This document shows, one piece after another, positions 33,626-41,522 of a stretch of 42,347 bases of DNA. Both the position numbers and the translations under genes were made by a program. The notes under the pieces are model-generated. The model made no database searches and was not told the DNA's origin. It saw only the letters and a program-made list of their open reading frames with translations. Every line of letters begins with the position of its first letter. The stretch's first letter is position 1. This DNA is from an uncultured Bacteroidales bacterium (GTDB lineage: Bacteria; Bacteroidota; Bacteroidia; Bacteroidales; Bacteroidaceae): positions 1-42,347 of the forward strand of contig CADCIQ010000010.1 of the NCBI GenBank assembly GCA_902801425.1, read 5' to 3'.

Positions 33626-34573
33626 TTTTACATTAGCAAGGTATTCCGAAACATTCTTCTCAATACGAGCAGCGATGTCGCCTGTCTCCTTTGCACGATC
33701 GAACTTCTCGCCTACGATATGCTCGTAAAGCTCGATATAACGATCTGATACGCTCTCTGCATACTCGTCAGTAATCTCTGGCATTACCTGACCAGGCTCA
33801 TTCATGAAGTTGTGCTCGATAAGCCACTGGCGAACGAACTCCTTTGAGAGTTGCTTCTGAGGCTCACCCTTTGCAAACTTCTCCTCATAGCCGTCTGCAT
33901 AGAAATAGCGTGAAGAATCTGGTGTGTGAATCTCGTCGATGAGGTAAACCTTACCGTCGCGCTTGCCGAACTCATACTTTGTATCAACGAGGATAAGCCC
34001 CTGCTTTGCAGCTATTTCCTGACCACGAGCGAAGAGCTTACGAGTGTAGTCCTCCATTACGGCATAGTCCTCAGCGGAAACGATACCCTGAGCTATGATT
34101 TCCTCCTTTGAGATGTTAAGGTCGTGACCTTCGTCTGCCTTTGTAGTAGGAGTGATGATTGGCTCTGGGAAACGCTGGTTCTCCTTCATTCCCTCTGGGA
34201 GCTTAACGCCACAGATCTCACGGCAGCCGTTCTTGTAGTCGCGCCATGCAGAACCTGTAAGGATACCACGGATAATCATCTCAACACGGAATCCCTCGCA
34301 CTTCAGACCTACAGTAACCTGTGGATCAGGAGTAGCCAACTTCCAGTTAGGGCAGATGTCAGCAGTTGCATCAAGGAACTTAGCCGCAATCTGATTCAGA
34401 ACCTGTCCCTTGAAAGGAATACCCTTTGGCAGAATTACATCGAATGCAGAGATACGGTCTGTTGCAACCATTACCATCAAATCATCATTGATTGTGTACA
34501 CGTCACGAACCTTACCGTGATATACGGCGGTCTGACCCTTAAAGTTAAACTCAGTCTTTGTTAATGCGTTCAT
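33623..34573 (-). CDS. purC: Phosphoribosylaminoimidazole-succinocarboxamide synthase
   Basis: The 316-residue enzyme (SAICAR synthase) joins aspartate to CAIR in purine synthesis. [20 protein letters not shown] at the start, [15 protein letters not shown], and [15 protein letters not shown] are family segments. ATG at 34573 ([13 protein letters not shown]) was chosen over TTG at 34588. The start lies 23 bases inside the end of phoH, so translation may be coupled. Confidence 0.95.
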   Translation of the reverse strand: MNALTKTEFNFKGQTAVYHGKVRDVYTINDDLMVMVATDRISAFDVILPKGIPFKGQVLNQIAAKFLDATADICPNWKLATPDPQVTVGLKCEGFRVEMIIRGILTGSAWRDYKNGCREICGVKLPEGMKENQRFPEPIITPTTKADEGHDLNISKEEIIAQGIVSAEDYAVMEDYTRKLFARGQEIAAKQGLILVDTKYEFGKRDGKVYLIDEIHTPDSSRYFYADGYEEKFAKGEPQKQLSKEFVRQWLIEHNFMNEPGQVMPEITDEYAESVSDRYIELYEHIVGEKFDRAKETGDIAARIEKNVSEYLANVK

Positions 34574-35504
34574 TGTTATATTTATCAAATGCGTTTACAA
34601 TTCTCGTTACAAGCTTATGGCGGACAATATCCTTATCACCCAACTGCACAATGGAAATGCCCTCAGTATTCTTCAGCACATCCATAGCAACGGCAAGACC
34701 ACTCTTTACAGAATGCGGTAAATCCACCTGTGTCATATCGCCCGTGATAATCATCTTCGTGTTCCAGCCCATACGGGTGAGGAACATCTTGATCTGTGCC
34801 GATGTAGTGTTCTGAGCCTCATCGAGTATCACCACGGCATCACTCAGGGTTCTTCCTCGCATAAAGGCAAGCGGAGCTATCTGAATGATTTTCTTCTCCA
34901 TCATGTCCTGAAGCTTCACCGCAGGAATCATATCCTCAAGGGCATCATACAGAGGCTGGAGATATGGATCTATCTTCTCTTTCATGTCGCCAGGAAGGAA
35001 ACCGAGCTTTTCACCAGCCTCCACGGCAGGACGCGAAAGAATTATTCTCTTCGCCGTCTTCTCCTTGAGAGCCTTCACGGCAAGCGCAATACCGAGGTAT
35101 GTCTTACCAGTTCCCGCAGGTCCCACGGCAAACACCATGTCATTCTCATTGAAAGCATCTACAATCTGTTGCTGATTGGCAGAGCGTGAACGGATAGGAC
35201 GACCAGAGATATTATATAGCAAAGCGTCATCACTTCCGTCACCCTTCATTGGGTTGCCCTTTATAATGTCAAGAATATCCTCATCGCTGATTGTGTTGTA
35301 TTTCAGCAGATGACGACGTATCTTCTCTATGTTCTCCTCAAAGCGACACATTTCCTCCTCGTCACCGAGAACACGGATCACATTGTCGCGTGCAACGATT
35401 CTCAACTTAGGATAGAGCGACTTGATAATTTGCAGGTGACAGTTGCCAACACCATACAGTTCAACGGGGTCGATATCCTCAATTATTAAATGCTTTTCTA
35501 TCAA
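34551..35504 (-). CDS. phoH: PhoH-family ATPase
   Basis: The 317-residue PhoH-like protein carries Walker [12 protein letters not shown] (about 128-138) and Walker [12 protein letters not shown] (about 222). The family links ATP hydrolysis to RNA metabolism; the cellular role is not settled. It overlaps purC by 23 bases and is first in this minus-strand run, divergent from the DUF5715 gene. Confidence 0.93.
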   Translation of the reverse strand: MIEKHLIIEDIDPVELYGVGNCHLQIIKSLYPKLRIVARDNVIRVLGDEEEMCRFEENIEKIRRHLLKYNTISDEDILDIIKGNPMKGDGSDDALLYNISGRPIRSRSANQQQIVDAFNENDMVFAVGPAGTGKTYLGIALAVKALKEKTAKRIILSRPAVEAGEKLGFLPGDMKEKIDPYLQPLYDALEDMIPAVKLQDMMEKKIIQIAPLAFMRGRTLSDAVVILDEAQNTTSAQIKMFLTRMGWNTKMIITGDMTQVDLPHSVKSGLAVAMDVLKNTEGISIVQLGDKDIVRHKLVTRIVNAFDKYNNERINKD

Positions 35505-35532
35505 TTTTCTTTAATACTATAAAATTTTTCTG

Positions 35533-35540
35533 CAAAATTA
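35533..35540 (-). promoter_or_regulatory. Candidate -7 element (TAATTTTG) for phoH
   Basis: On the minus strand it lies 28 bases before the phoH ATG. The -33 box is not clear. Confidence 0.5.
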
Positions 35541-35573
35541 CAAAAAGGTTTTCATATTTCATCATTTTTTTCG

Positions 35574-35581
35574 TATCTTTG
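35574..35581 (+). promoter_or_regulatory. -7 element (TATCTTTG) for the DUF5715 gene
   Basis: TATCTTTG is a perfect match 24 bases before the ATG at 35606, so the leader is very short. The -33 box is poor. Confidence 0.65.
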
Positions 35582-35605
35582 TGCCACAAAACTAAAAAAA
35601 ATCGT

Positions 35606-36436
35606 ATGAAAGTCTCTAAAAAAGCATATTTACACGTTTTTACCATCATAGTTCTGGCTCTCGGGCTGCTCCGTCTGACCACAGACATCGACGAGCCTAA
35701 ATCTCCAGAAGAGATTGCAATGGCTGATTCGTTAGCCGTGGTAAATGAAGAGGCCGAAGCCTCGGAAGAAGCTGAATCTCCGGTCATTCCGGAATCCCCG
35801 GACAATCCGTCTAATCCAGATAATCCGGCATCTTCCCTCACCTCTCTCCCCCCCGACACGAGAAAGCATCACAAGATTTTCAGCGTGCCTGATTACGACA
35901 AGGCTTTCCCTGATTCTCAGAGCGTTCAGATTGTAGCTGCCCAGAAATATGGTGTGAAGCCAGTAAAGGACGACAAGGATGCTGAGAACCGCAAGGATGA
36001 ACTGGTGTATATCGGCTCTTCACCTTGGTATCATGTGGATAGGCTCAGCTCAAGCAGCCCTTATCTCGTACCTCGTGCAGCTGTATTGCTCCAAGACATC
36101 GGACGCGCCTTCTATGATTCTCTTGACGCCAAGGGTGTGCCTTTGCATAAGATTATCACTACCAGCGTTTTGCGCACCAAGGCTAACGTGCAGAAACTTC
36201 GCACCCACAACGGCAACGCTACCGAAAATTCATGCCACCTCTATGGCACTACCGTTGATATTTGCTACAACAGATACAAGACCGTTCAGGATCCAAAGGG
36301 TCCAAAGCGTCGCGAGGTGACGAACGACACCTTGAAATGGATTCTCTGTGAGGTACTTAGGGATATGCGTCAGCAAGGTCGTTGCTATATAAAATACGAA
36401 AAGAAACAAGGTTGTTTCCATCTCACTACAAGATAA
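35606..36436 (+). CDS. DUF5715-like protein with M15-peptidase-type motif
   Basis: The 276-residue protein has one N-terminal hydrophobic segment (about 6-27), an acidic linker with a Pro-x-x tripeptide array (about 59-76), then a domain ending in SCHLYGTTVDI (S209, H211, D218) and CFHLTTR (H272). SxHxxGxxxD plus a late histidine is the zinc-binding pattern of M15 D-Ala-D-Ala peptidases, so it may trim peptidoglycan outside the cytoplasmic membrane. The family name is from memory and the enzyme role is inference. The ATG at 35606 replaces TTG at 35579. The linker DNA holds a run of seven C (35848-35854). The stop overlaps the next start (TAATG). Confidence 0.78.
   Translation: MKVSKKAYLHVFTIIVLALGLLRLTTDIDEPKSPEEIAMADSLAVVNEEAEASEEAESPVIPESPDNPSNPDNPASSLTSLPPDTRKHHKIFSVPDYDKAFPDSQSVQIVAAQKYGVKPVKDDKDAENRKDELVYIGSSPWYHVDRLSSSSPYLVPRAAVLLQDIGRAFYDSLDAKGVPLHKIITTSVLRTKANVQKLRTHNGNATENSCHLYGTTVDICYNRYKTVQDPKGPKRREVTNDTLKWILCEVLRDMRQQGRCYIKYEKKQGCFHLTTR
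35780..35833 (+). repeat. 9-bp repeat in the linker of the DUF5715-like gene
   Basis: Six 9-base units of the CCGGnnAAT type (CCGGTCATT, CCGGAATCC, CCGGACAAT, CCGTCTAAT, CCAGATAAT, CCGGCATCT) encode a Pro-x-x array. In-frame gain or loss of units would change linker length. Confidence 0.85.
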
Positions 36437-36939
36437 TGTATTCCCTTGCCCTTACCTTTCCGCTATTATTCATCTTCCACGACCTGGAAGAAATCATCGG
36501 CATGAAGCGTTTTGTAAACCGTAACGCTGATATGCTGCAAGCTCGCTTTCCATTTCTTTACAAAAGGTTCAGCAACTTCACCACCGAAGGATTCGCCCTT
36601 GCAGTAATGGAAGAATTCATCGTGTTCACAGCCATATCCCTCCTCGCCATATACTTCGACAATTCCCTATTCTGGAACATCTGGTTTGGCGGTTTCCTTG
36701 GACTTACCGCCCATTATGTAATGCACATAGGGCAGGCATTAGTAATCCGCAGATACATTCCAGCATTAATCACAAGCATTACATGTCTGCCCATCAGCAT
36801 ATTTATACTATACCACAGCTATAGTTTGATTGAAATAAATGTATGGCATATCGTTATAGGAATAACAATCGTCGCACTAAACATGATACCAGCATTGAAA
36901 ATCGCAGGAAAAGGTCCTCAAAACGAGAATAAGCGATGA
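36436..36939 (+). CDS. HXXEE-domain membrane protein
   Basis: The 167-residue membrane protein has about five hydrophobic segments and the HDLEE motif at residues 15-19 that names the HXXEE family, with conserved HYVMHIGQ later. Function is unknown. ATG at 36436 was chosen because it overlaps the preceding stop by one base (TAATG). A bidirectional hairpin ends the gene. Confidence 0.85.
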   Translation: MYSLALTFPLLFIFHDLEEIIGMKRFVNRNADMLQARFPFLYKRFSNFTTEGFALAVMEEFIVFTAISLLAIYFDNSLFWNIWFGGFLGLTAHYVMHIGQALVIRRYIPALITSITCLPISIFILYHSYSLIEINVWHIVIGITIVALNMIPALKIAGKGPQNENKR

Positions 36940-36962
36940 TGAAAAGAAGCATTTTCATCATC
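36935..36962. terminator. Bidirectional hairpin between the HXXEE and BspA-like genes
   Basis: An 11-bp stem GATGATGAAAA (36935-36945) with TTTTCATCATC (36952-36962) has a loop of six. It lies between convergent genes and contains the HXXEE stop codon. Confidence 0.75.
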
Positions 36963-36971
36963 ACTTATCCA

Positions 36972-38171
36972 TTATTTCATTACTATCTTCTTACCATTAA
37001 CTATATACATGCCGTTGGGCTGCACCTCTGTAACCTTACGTCCTTGCAGATCGTAAATGGCAGTTTTCTTTTCAGATTGTTCTGAACCGACAGAACTTAT
37101 ACCAGTAGCTTGTTCCTTTGGCAAAATCTGATCTGCATGATCTTTCCAATATTTCGCATTGCGATAAGTTTCAAGCGCGTTTTCCGACACATAGATAGTG
37201 CAGAGAAAACCAAATGATTCTACATCATAAAGAGTTGGAGGAGTTTCTGATGTAAATTCTATTACTAAATCTTTGTCACCTGTTTGAGGAAACGCCTGAT
37301 AGCCTATTTCCGTTACATTTTTAGGGATTTTTACATATTTCAATTTTGTACACCCCTCGAAAGCAGCTTCTCCAATACTTGTCACGCTATTAGGGATTGT
37401 AATGCTTGTAAGTCCAGAGCATTCATAGAATGCATTTTCCCCAATGCTTGTCACGCTGTTAGGGATTGTAATGCTTGTAAGGCCAGAGCAACGCCAGAAT
37501 GCACCAGATACAATGCTTGTCACGCTGTTTGGAATAGTGATGTCTGTAAGTCCAGAGCAGTCACCGAAAGCATATTCTCCAATGCTTGTCACACTGTTAG
37601 GGATTGTAATACTTGTAAGTCCCGTGCATCCATTGAAAGCCATTTCTCCAATGCTTGTCACGCTGTTAGGGATTGTAATGCTTGTAAAGCCAGTACATCC
37701 ATCGAAAGCAAAAGAACCAATACTTGTCACGCTGTTTGGAATGGTTATATTTGTAAGTGCCGTACAATTATAGAAGGCACGATGTCCAATACTTTTAACA
37801 CTATTTGGTATTGTCACCTTAGTAAGTGGAGTACATTCATAGAAGGAATCTCCACCAATATGGGTGACACCATTCTCTATTACTACTGCTTTTATTTTTT
37901 TATATAGCTCAACACCCCACGGTGAATGAACAGGTTGGAGTGCATAATCGTCCATCGCGCCGTTTCCATAGATACGGAGAGTATAATCATCATACAATTC
38001 GTAATTGACATTCTTTCCGCAAGACCCAGAAGCGATAACTTTCCCCTTTGCTGCACCATTCAATGGAACATCTACATCTGATGACTGAAGTGTAGCAATT
38101 CCACCTACCTGTGCATATATCATAGGAGTTGCACAAACCAATACTGATATTATTCCCAATAATCTTTTCAT
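36972..38171 (-). CDS. Secreted BspA-like leucine-rich repeat protein (copy 2)
   Basis: The 399-residue protein has a signal peptide ([20 protein letters not shown]), a conserved N-domain ([20 protein letters not shown]), then about nine 23-residue LRR_5/BspA-like repeats of the form [18 protein letters not shown], and a YDLQGRKV...GMYIVNGKK tail as in many Prevotella exported proteins (possibly a sorting signal). BspA-type proteins bind host or bacterial surfaces. ATG at 38171 replaces GTG at 38195. The DNA of the middle repeats is nearly identical (69-base period), which points to recent expansion. Its promoter is probably that of the upstream paralogue, 20 bases away. Confidence 0.9.
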   Translation of the reverse strand: MKRLLGIISVLVCATPMIYAQVGGIATLQSSDVDVPLNGAAKGKVIASGSCGKNVNYELYDDYTLRIYGNGAMDDYALQPVHSPWGVELYKKIKAVVIENGVTHIGGDSFYECTPLTKVTIPNSVKSIGHRAFYNCTALTNITIPNSVTSIGSFAFDGCTGFTSITIPNSVTSIGEMAFNGCTGLTSITIPNSVTSIGEYAFGDCSGLTDITIPNSVTSIVSGAFWRCSGLTSITIPNSVTSIGENAFYECSGLTSITIPNSVTSIGEAAFEGCTKLKYVKIPKNVTEIGYQAFPQTGDKDLVIEFTSETPPTLYDVESFGFLCTIYVSENALETYRNAKYWKDHADQILPKEQATGISSVGSEQSEKKTAIYDLQGRKVTEVQPNGMYIVNGKKIVMK

Positions 38172-38191
38172 TGCTGTGTTATTTTTTTTTA

Positions 38192-39328
38192 TCACTTATT
38201 CACTACCTTCTTTCCATTTACGATATAAATTCTATCAGGCAGCATCTCTGTCACCCTATGTCCTTGCAGGTCATAAACAGCATCAGCTTTCATCGCAGAC
38301 TGTCCATCGCCTACAGACCTGATGCCTGTAGTAGAGCTATACCCGTAAAGTTGATCCTTATAACATGACCAATCTTCCGAATTGCGATAATCATCAAGCA
38401 TTGTTTCTGGTACACGAATAATGATGTTTTTAGGATCTTTATTGCTAAAGCCAAAAGCATCGCTGGTAGAAGGTTCATAATGGTCATAATAGTAAACCCT
38501 TCCATCAAGGAGCGTTATATGCGTTTCGGCAGCAATCTCTATTTCAATTTTTCTATTTGTGTAGTCATTAAAGAAGGCTCCATCATCAATAACAGTAACA
38601 CCCTTACCTATCTTTACGTATTCCAAATTGTCACACGAACCGAATGCCCACTCGCCTATTGATGTAACACCATCCGGAATGATTACCTCTGTAAGTGAAC
38701 ATCCTGAGAATGCAAATTCTCCAATGCTTGTAACACTATTAGGAATGTCTATATGTGCAAGTGAACTACATTCACAGAAAACATCTTTATCTATAGTTTC
38801 TAGACCATCCGGGATATTTACTTCAGCAAGTGAACTACAATGCGAAAAAGCACAAGCCCCTATGCTAGTCACGCTGTTAGGAATGTTTATCTTTTTTAGT
38901 GCCGTACAATGACTAAAGGCTTCACGACCAATACTCGTGACTGTATTGGATATGTTTACTTCAGTAAGTGAAGTAAAAGCAAAGAAGGAATCAGCACCGA
39001 TTCGAGTGACACCATCCTCAATAACCACTGATTTTATTTTCGAATCCCATGATGACCATGGTGTATCGGAATACATTCTATTGGGAGTATAGATATAATT
39101 ATAATTGTACATTGCTCCCTTTCCGAAAATACGGAGGGTATAGTCATCATACAATTCGTAATTAACATTCTTTCCACAAGAGCCGGAATACAAGACTCTT
39201 CCCCTTACTGCACCATTCGATCTCATCTCAACATCTGATGATTCGTGTGCAGCAATTCCATCTGCCTGTGCATAAATCATAGGAGTTGCACAAAGCATGA
39301 ACGATAATACGCCAAGTGTCTTTTTCAT
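38192..39328 (-). CDS. Secreted BspA-like leucine-rich repeat protein (copy 1)
   Basis: The 378-residue paralogue of the next gene shares its signal peptide pattern ([16 protein letters not shown]), the [20 protein letters not shown] domain and the [11 protein letters not shown] tail. It has about six more diverged 23-residue repeats and an acidic insertion (about 262-300) before the tail. It starts about 140 bases downstream of a good promoter and probably heads a two-gene unit. Confidence 0.9.
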   Translation of the reverse strand: MKKTLGVLSFMLCATPMIYAQADGIAAHESSDVEMRSNGAVRGRVLYSGSCGKNVNYELYDDYTLRIFGKGAMYNYNYIYTPNRMYSDTPWSSWDSKIKSVVIEDGVTRIGADSFFAFTSLTEVNISNTVTSIGREAFSHCTALKKINIPNSVTSIGACAFSHCSSLAEVNIPDGLETIDKDVFCECSSLAHIDIPNSVTSIGEFAFSGCSLTEVIIPDGVTSIGEWAFGSCDNLEYVKIGKGVTVIDDGAFFNDYTNRKIEIEIAAETHITLLDGRVYYYDHYEPSTSDAFGFSNKDPKNIIIRVPETMLDDYRNSEDWSCYKDQLYGYSSTTGIRSVGDGQSAMKADAVYDLQGHRVTEMLPDRIYIVNGKKVVNK

Positions 39329-39476
39329 TATCTGAAATGTTTATTTAAAAGAGTTTGTAAATAGACTTCCCTTAATCGCCAGTTTTCTTTGTCAAGGATA
39401 GCAGCGAGTTTTCTTAGTCTTGATGTTGTCACCTCTTCCTGTAAACGGACGAAAGGTTATAATCAACAATCGTTTG

Positions 39477-39508
39477 CAAAAGTAGTAAATATATTTTTAT
39501 TTTGCAAA
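39477..39508 (-). promoter_or_regulatory. Promoter of the BspA-like pair
   Basis: On the minus strand TTTG (39505-39508), 20 bases, then TACTTTTG (39477-39484). The leader to the ATG at 39328 is about 140 bases. Confidence 0.82.
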
Positions 39509-39727
39509 TTTTCACGAAAAAATATCAAATAATTCCTCAAAAAACACAGTATTGACATGTGAACTCCAAAATGCAGAGACATAACGGGGGATTTCATTGA
39601 AAACCAAGTAGAGCCTCCCCAAAAGGAACAAATCCAAACACGCAACAACCAAAGTGCTAAATAACATGATCTAATACAGGGTGTAATACTTTCAAGGGTA
39701 TTACACCAATCCCCAAACACCCTATTA
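39509..39727. other. Gene-free stretch with one hairpin
   Basis: No credible gene. A hairpin GGTGTAATAC against GTATTACACC lies around 39680-39708, flanked by further imperfect copies of ACACCCTATTAC. Nothing else was recognised. Confidence 0.6.
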
Positions 39728-39849
39728 CATCCTTCGTTCAGCCTTCGTCGTAAGTCCGTTATGCCTCCGTTGTGAAACCGTTGTAAATCCGTTCCTAAGA
39801 ATGGGAGAAAAATGGGATTTGGTAGGGATTTGCAAGGGAATCACATGGG
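39728..39849 (-). repeat. 11-bp-phased array, inverted homologue of 13264-13429
   Basis: Read on the minus strand: five CCC-type 11-base units (39849 to 39795), one G (39794), then six AACGG-type or related units (39793 to 39728: AACGGATTTAC, AACGGTTTCAC, AACGGAGGCAT, AACGGACTTAC, GACGAAGGCTG, AACGAAGGATG). The number of CCC units and the single-base phase break equal those of the other locus. Confidence 0.9.
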
Positions 39850-39872
39850 AATTGGAGAAATACCCATCCTGC

Positions 39873-40025
39873 GGTCATTTTGGTCATTTTGGTCATTTGG
39901 TCAAAATGATTTTGAGTTGTCAATATCTCCCACTATATATAAATATTCTATATTTATATATAGTGAGTAAATGACACAATCCGAAAATGAAAATGACCAT
40001 TTTGACCTTGACCACTTTGACCACA
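39873..40025. repeat. Composite iteron/AT-core element III
   Basis: Left iterons GGTCATTTT, GGTCATTTT, GGTCATTT, GGTCAAAAT (39873-39907) face an AT palindrome with perfect 15-base arms (39931-39945 with 39951-39965, CACTATATATAAATA and its complement). Right iterons of the TGACC type (39994-40025) face back. Confidence 0.88.
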
Positions 40026-40054
40026 TTTGATTCTCATACTTTTTTAGTGATTTC

Positions 40055-40086
40055 TTTGGTCGTATTGGAATTTTTGTTTACTTTTG
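40055..40086 (+). promoter_or_regulatory. Promoter of the GNAT gene
   Basis: TTTG (40055-40058), 20 bases, TACTTTTG (40079-40086). The ATG follows at 40111. Confidence 0.85.
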
Positions 40087-40110
40087 TGCTCAAATTTTAG
40101 AAACTCATTC

Positions 40111-40542
40111 ATGGAGATAATAAGAGCAACAAAGACGGCAGAACAAGCAGGAGCTTATTATGTTCGCATTCAGGCTATGGCACGTAAACATCAGATTCCT
40201 CTAAACGTGGAATTTGACGAGCATGACACACCCGAAACAAAGTACATCGTAGTGATTGACAACTACTTACCAATAGCCACTTGCCGTTTGTATGCCATAA
40301 ACTACGAACAAGTTATGCTTGGGCGTATTGTCGTTCTCCCAGAATATCGTCTTCAAGGACTTGGCACTCTCGTTGTAAAGGAAGCCGAGAAATGGGCTAA
40401 GGAACTTGGCTATCACACCGCCATAGTTGAAAGTCGAGATAACAAAGTTCATTTTTACGAGACTATGGGATATGTGGCAGACTATTCCCAAAAGATTATT
40501 GGAGAAACATTTACCTGCTTTAGAATGGAGAAGGAGTTATAA
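40111..40542 (+). CDS. GNAT-family N-acetyltransferase
   Basis: The 143-residue protein has the acetyl-CoA loop RLQGLGT (about 79-85) after the strand MLGRIVVLPEY, and the C-terminal AIVESRDNKVHFYETMGY typical of GNAT enzymes. The N-terminus resembles ElaA-like or YjcF-like small-molecule acetyltransferases; the substrate is unknown. ATG at 40111 was chosen over TTG at 40084 because the promoter -7 box covers the latter. It is monocistronic. Confidence 0.9.
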   Translation: MEIIRATKTAEQAGAYYVRIQAMARKHQIPLNVEFDEHDTPETKYIVVIDNYLPIATCRLYAINYEQVMLGRIVVLPEYRLQGLGTLVVKEAEKWAKELGYHTAIVESRDNKVHFYETMGYVADYSQKIIGETFTCFRMEKEL

Positions 40543-40570
40543 CAGAAAAAAACATATTCTTCTCTATTCC

Positions 40571-40602
40571 TTTGGCGATGTTGATTTTTTTGTTTATTTT
40601 TG
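40571..40602 (+). promoter_or_regulatory. Promoter of the AT-rich unknown gene
   Basis: TTTG (40571-40574), 20 bases, TATTTTTG (40595-40602). The ATG follows at 40660. Confidence 0.82.
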
Positions 40603-40659
40603 CACACAAAACGTAACCCTCGGTAAAATACCGATATATTTCTATTTCAAACAAATAAT

Positions 40660-41433
40660 ATGGAAAATATTATCAAAAAAAACATAGACACAGCTGTTAC
40701 TTATCAATGTCCTTTAGAAATTGTATATTCTAAAGATGGAAATGAACAGAAAATCTTTTACTTGAGATCTGTCAAATACTCATATGGAGGAAAATGCATT
40801 ACAGCAGATATCAAAACATCAGATATCAATAATGATAATACATATACAATAGCTCTAACATTTAGAATAGATAAAATTCTTCATGCAGATATTAAGTGGA
40901 TAAATATCTTCCCACAAAATTCATGTATTCCCCAAGAAGGATTATACCTTATTGCCTGTAGAGGTGATATGCAGATTGATTATGAAGTGATACAATACAA
41001 AAAAAGTGGAGAAAATATACTAGATCGCTACTCAACAGATGTATTTGCTTATCATTATATTCCATTTTACAACGGTCATGAAAACGAAATATGGAATCCC
41101 CTAAACAAAGATGTAACGATTCTAGATGACATTCATGAAGGAATCTATACCTACGCCTATATATTAAAAGACGAAACGAAAAATGCATGTATATATCGTG
41201 ATGCTTACGACACCCCTTGGGACGGAATGCAAATTTTTCCTTCTAAATATGAATACATGAACACAAAACGCGATGGCATTAAATACACGTCTCTATTTTC
41301 ACATGGCAAGATTTTTGACATAGGGTTTGATAATATAGTTATATTAGCATACAATTATTGTCCTCTATTTACAATGTATGAAGATTACATGATTTATTTG
41401 GACAAAGCAAAAGAATTTAATTGGCTTCCTTAA
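40660..41433 (+). CDS. Hypothetical protein, possible WYL-like N-terminal fold
   Basis: No family was firmly recognised. The 257-residue protein has no signal or membrane segment. Residues 1-78 (an N-terminal helix, then LEIVYSKDGNEQKIFYLRSV and ending YTIALTFRIDKILHADI) recall a WYL-type SH3-like barrel, which senses ligands in regulators, but key residues were not confirmed. The C-terminal half is rich in Tyr, Asp and Asn. The gene is much more AT-rich than its neighbours, has its own promoter and a shared terminator, and lies beside a repeat-rich gap, so recent acquisition is plausible. Confidence 0.7.
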   Translation: MENIIKKNIDTAVTYQCPLEIVYSKDGNEQKIFYLRSVKYSYGGKCITADIKTSDINNDNTYTIALTFRIDKILHADIKWINIFPQNSCIPQEGLYLIACRGDMQIDYEVIQYKKSGENILDRYSTDVFAYHYIPFYNGHENEIWNPLNKDVTILDDIHEGIYTYAYILKDETKNACIYRDAYDTPWDGMQIFPSKYEYMNTKRDGIKYTSLFSHGKIFDIGFDNIVILAYNYCPLFTMYEDYMIYLDKAKEFNWLP

Positions 41434-41461
41434 AATAAGAACTTTACAATATAACGTCAAA

Positions 41462-41505
41462 AGAGGATGACGTAGCATTTCGCTACATCATCCTCTCTTG
41501 TTTTT
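41462..41505 (+). terminator. Terminator between the unknown gene and rng
   Basis: A 15-base stem (41462-41476 with 41482-41496, one mismatch) with loop ATTTC is followed by CTTGTTTTT. Convergent genes on both sides may share it. Confidence 0.88.
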
Positions 41506-41522
41506 GAAAAGCATAATCTGCT

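Noticed and set aside
37284-37907. 207-codon ORF antisense to the BspA-like gene, Cys/His-rich
   Set aside because: Its repeats mirror the 69-base LRR DNA repeats; the minus-strand gene has a signal peptide, known fold and promoter.
39463-39720. 85-codon minus ORF upstream of the BspA-like pair
   Set aside because: It covers the promoter of the pair and a hairpin, has no start signal and an odd Trp/Cys-rich makeup.
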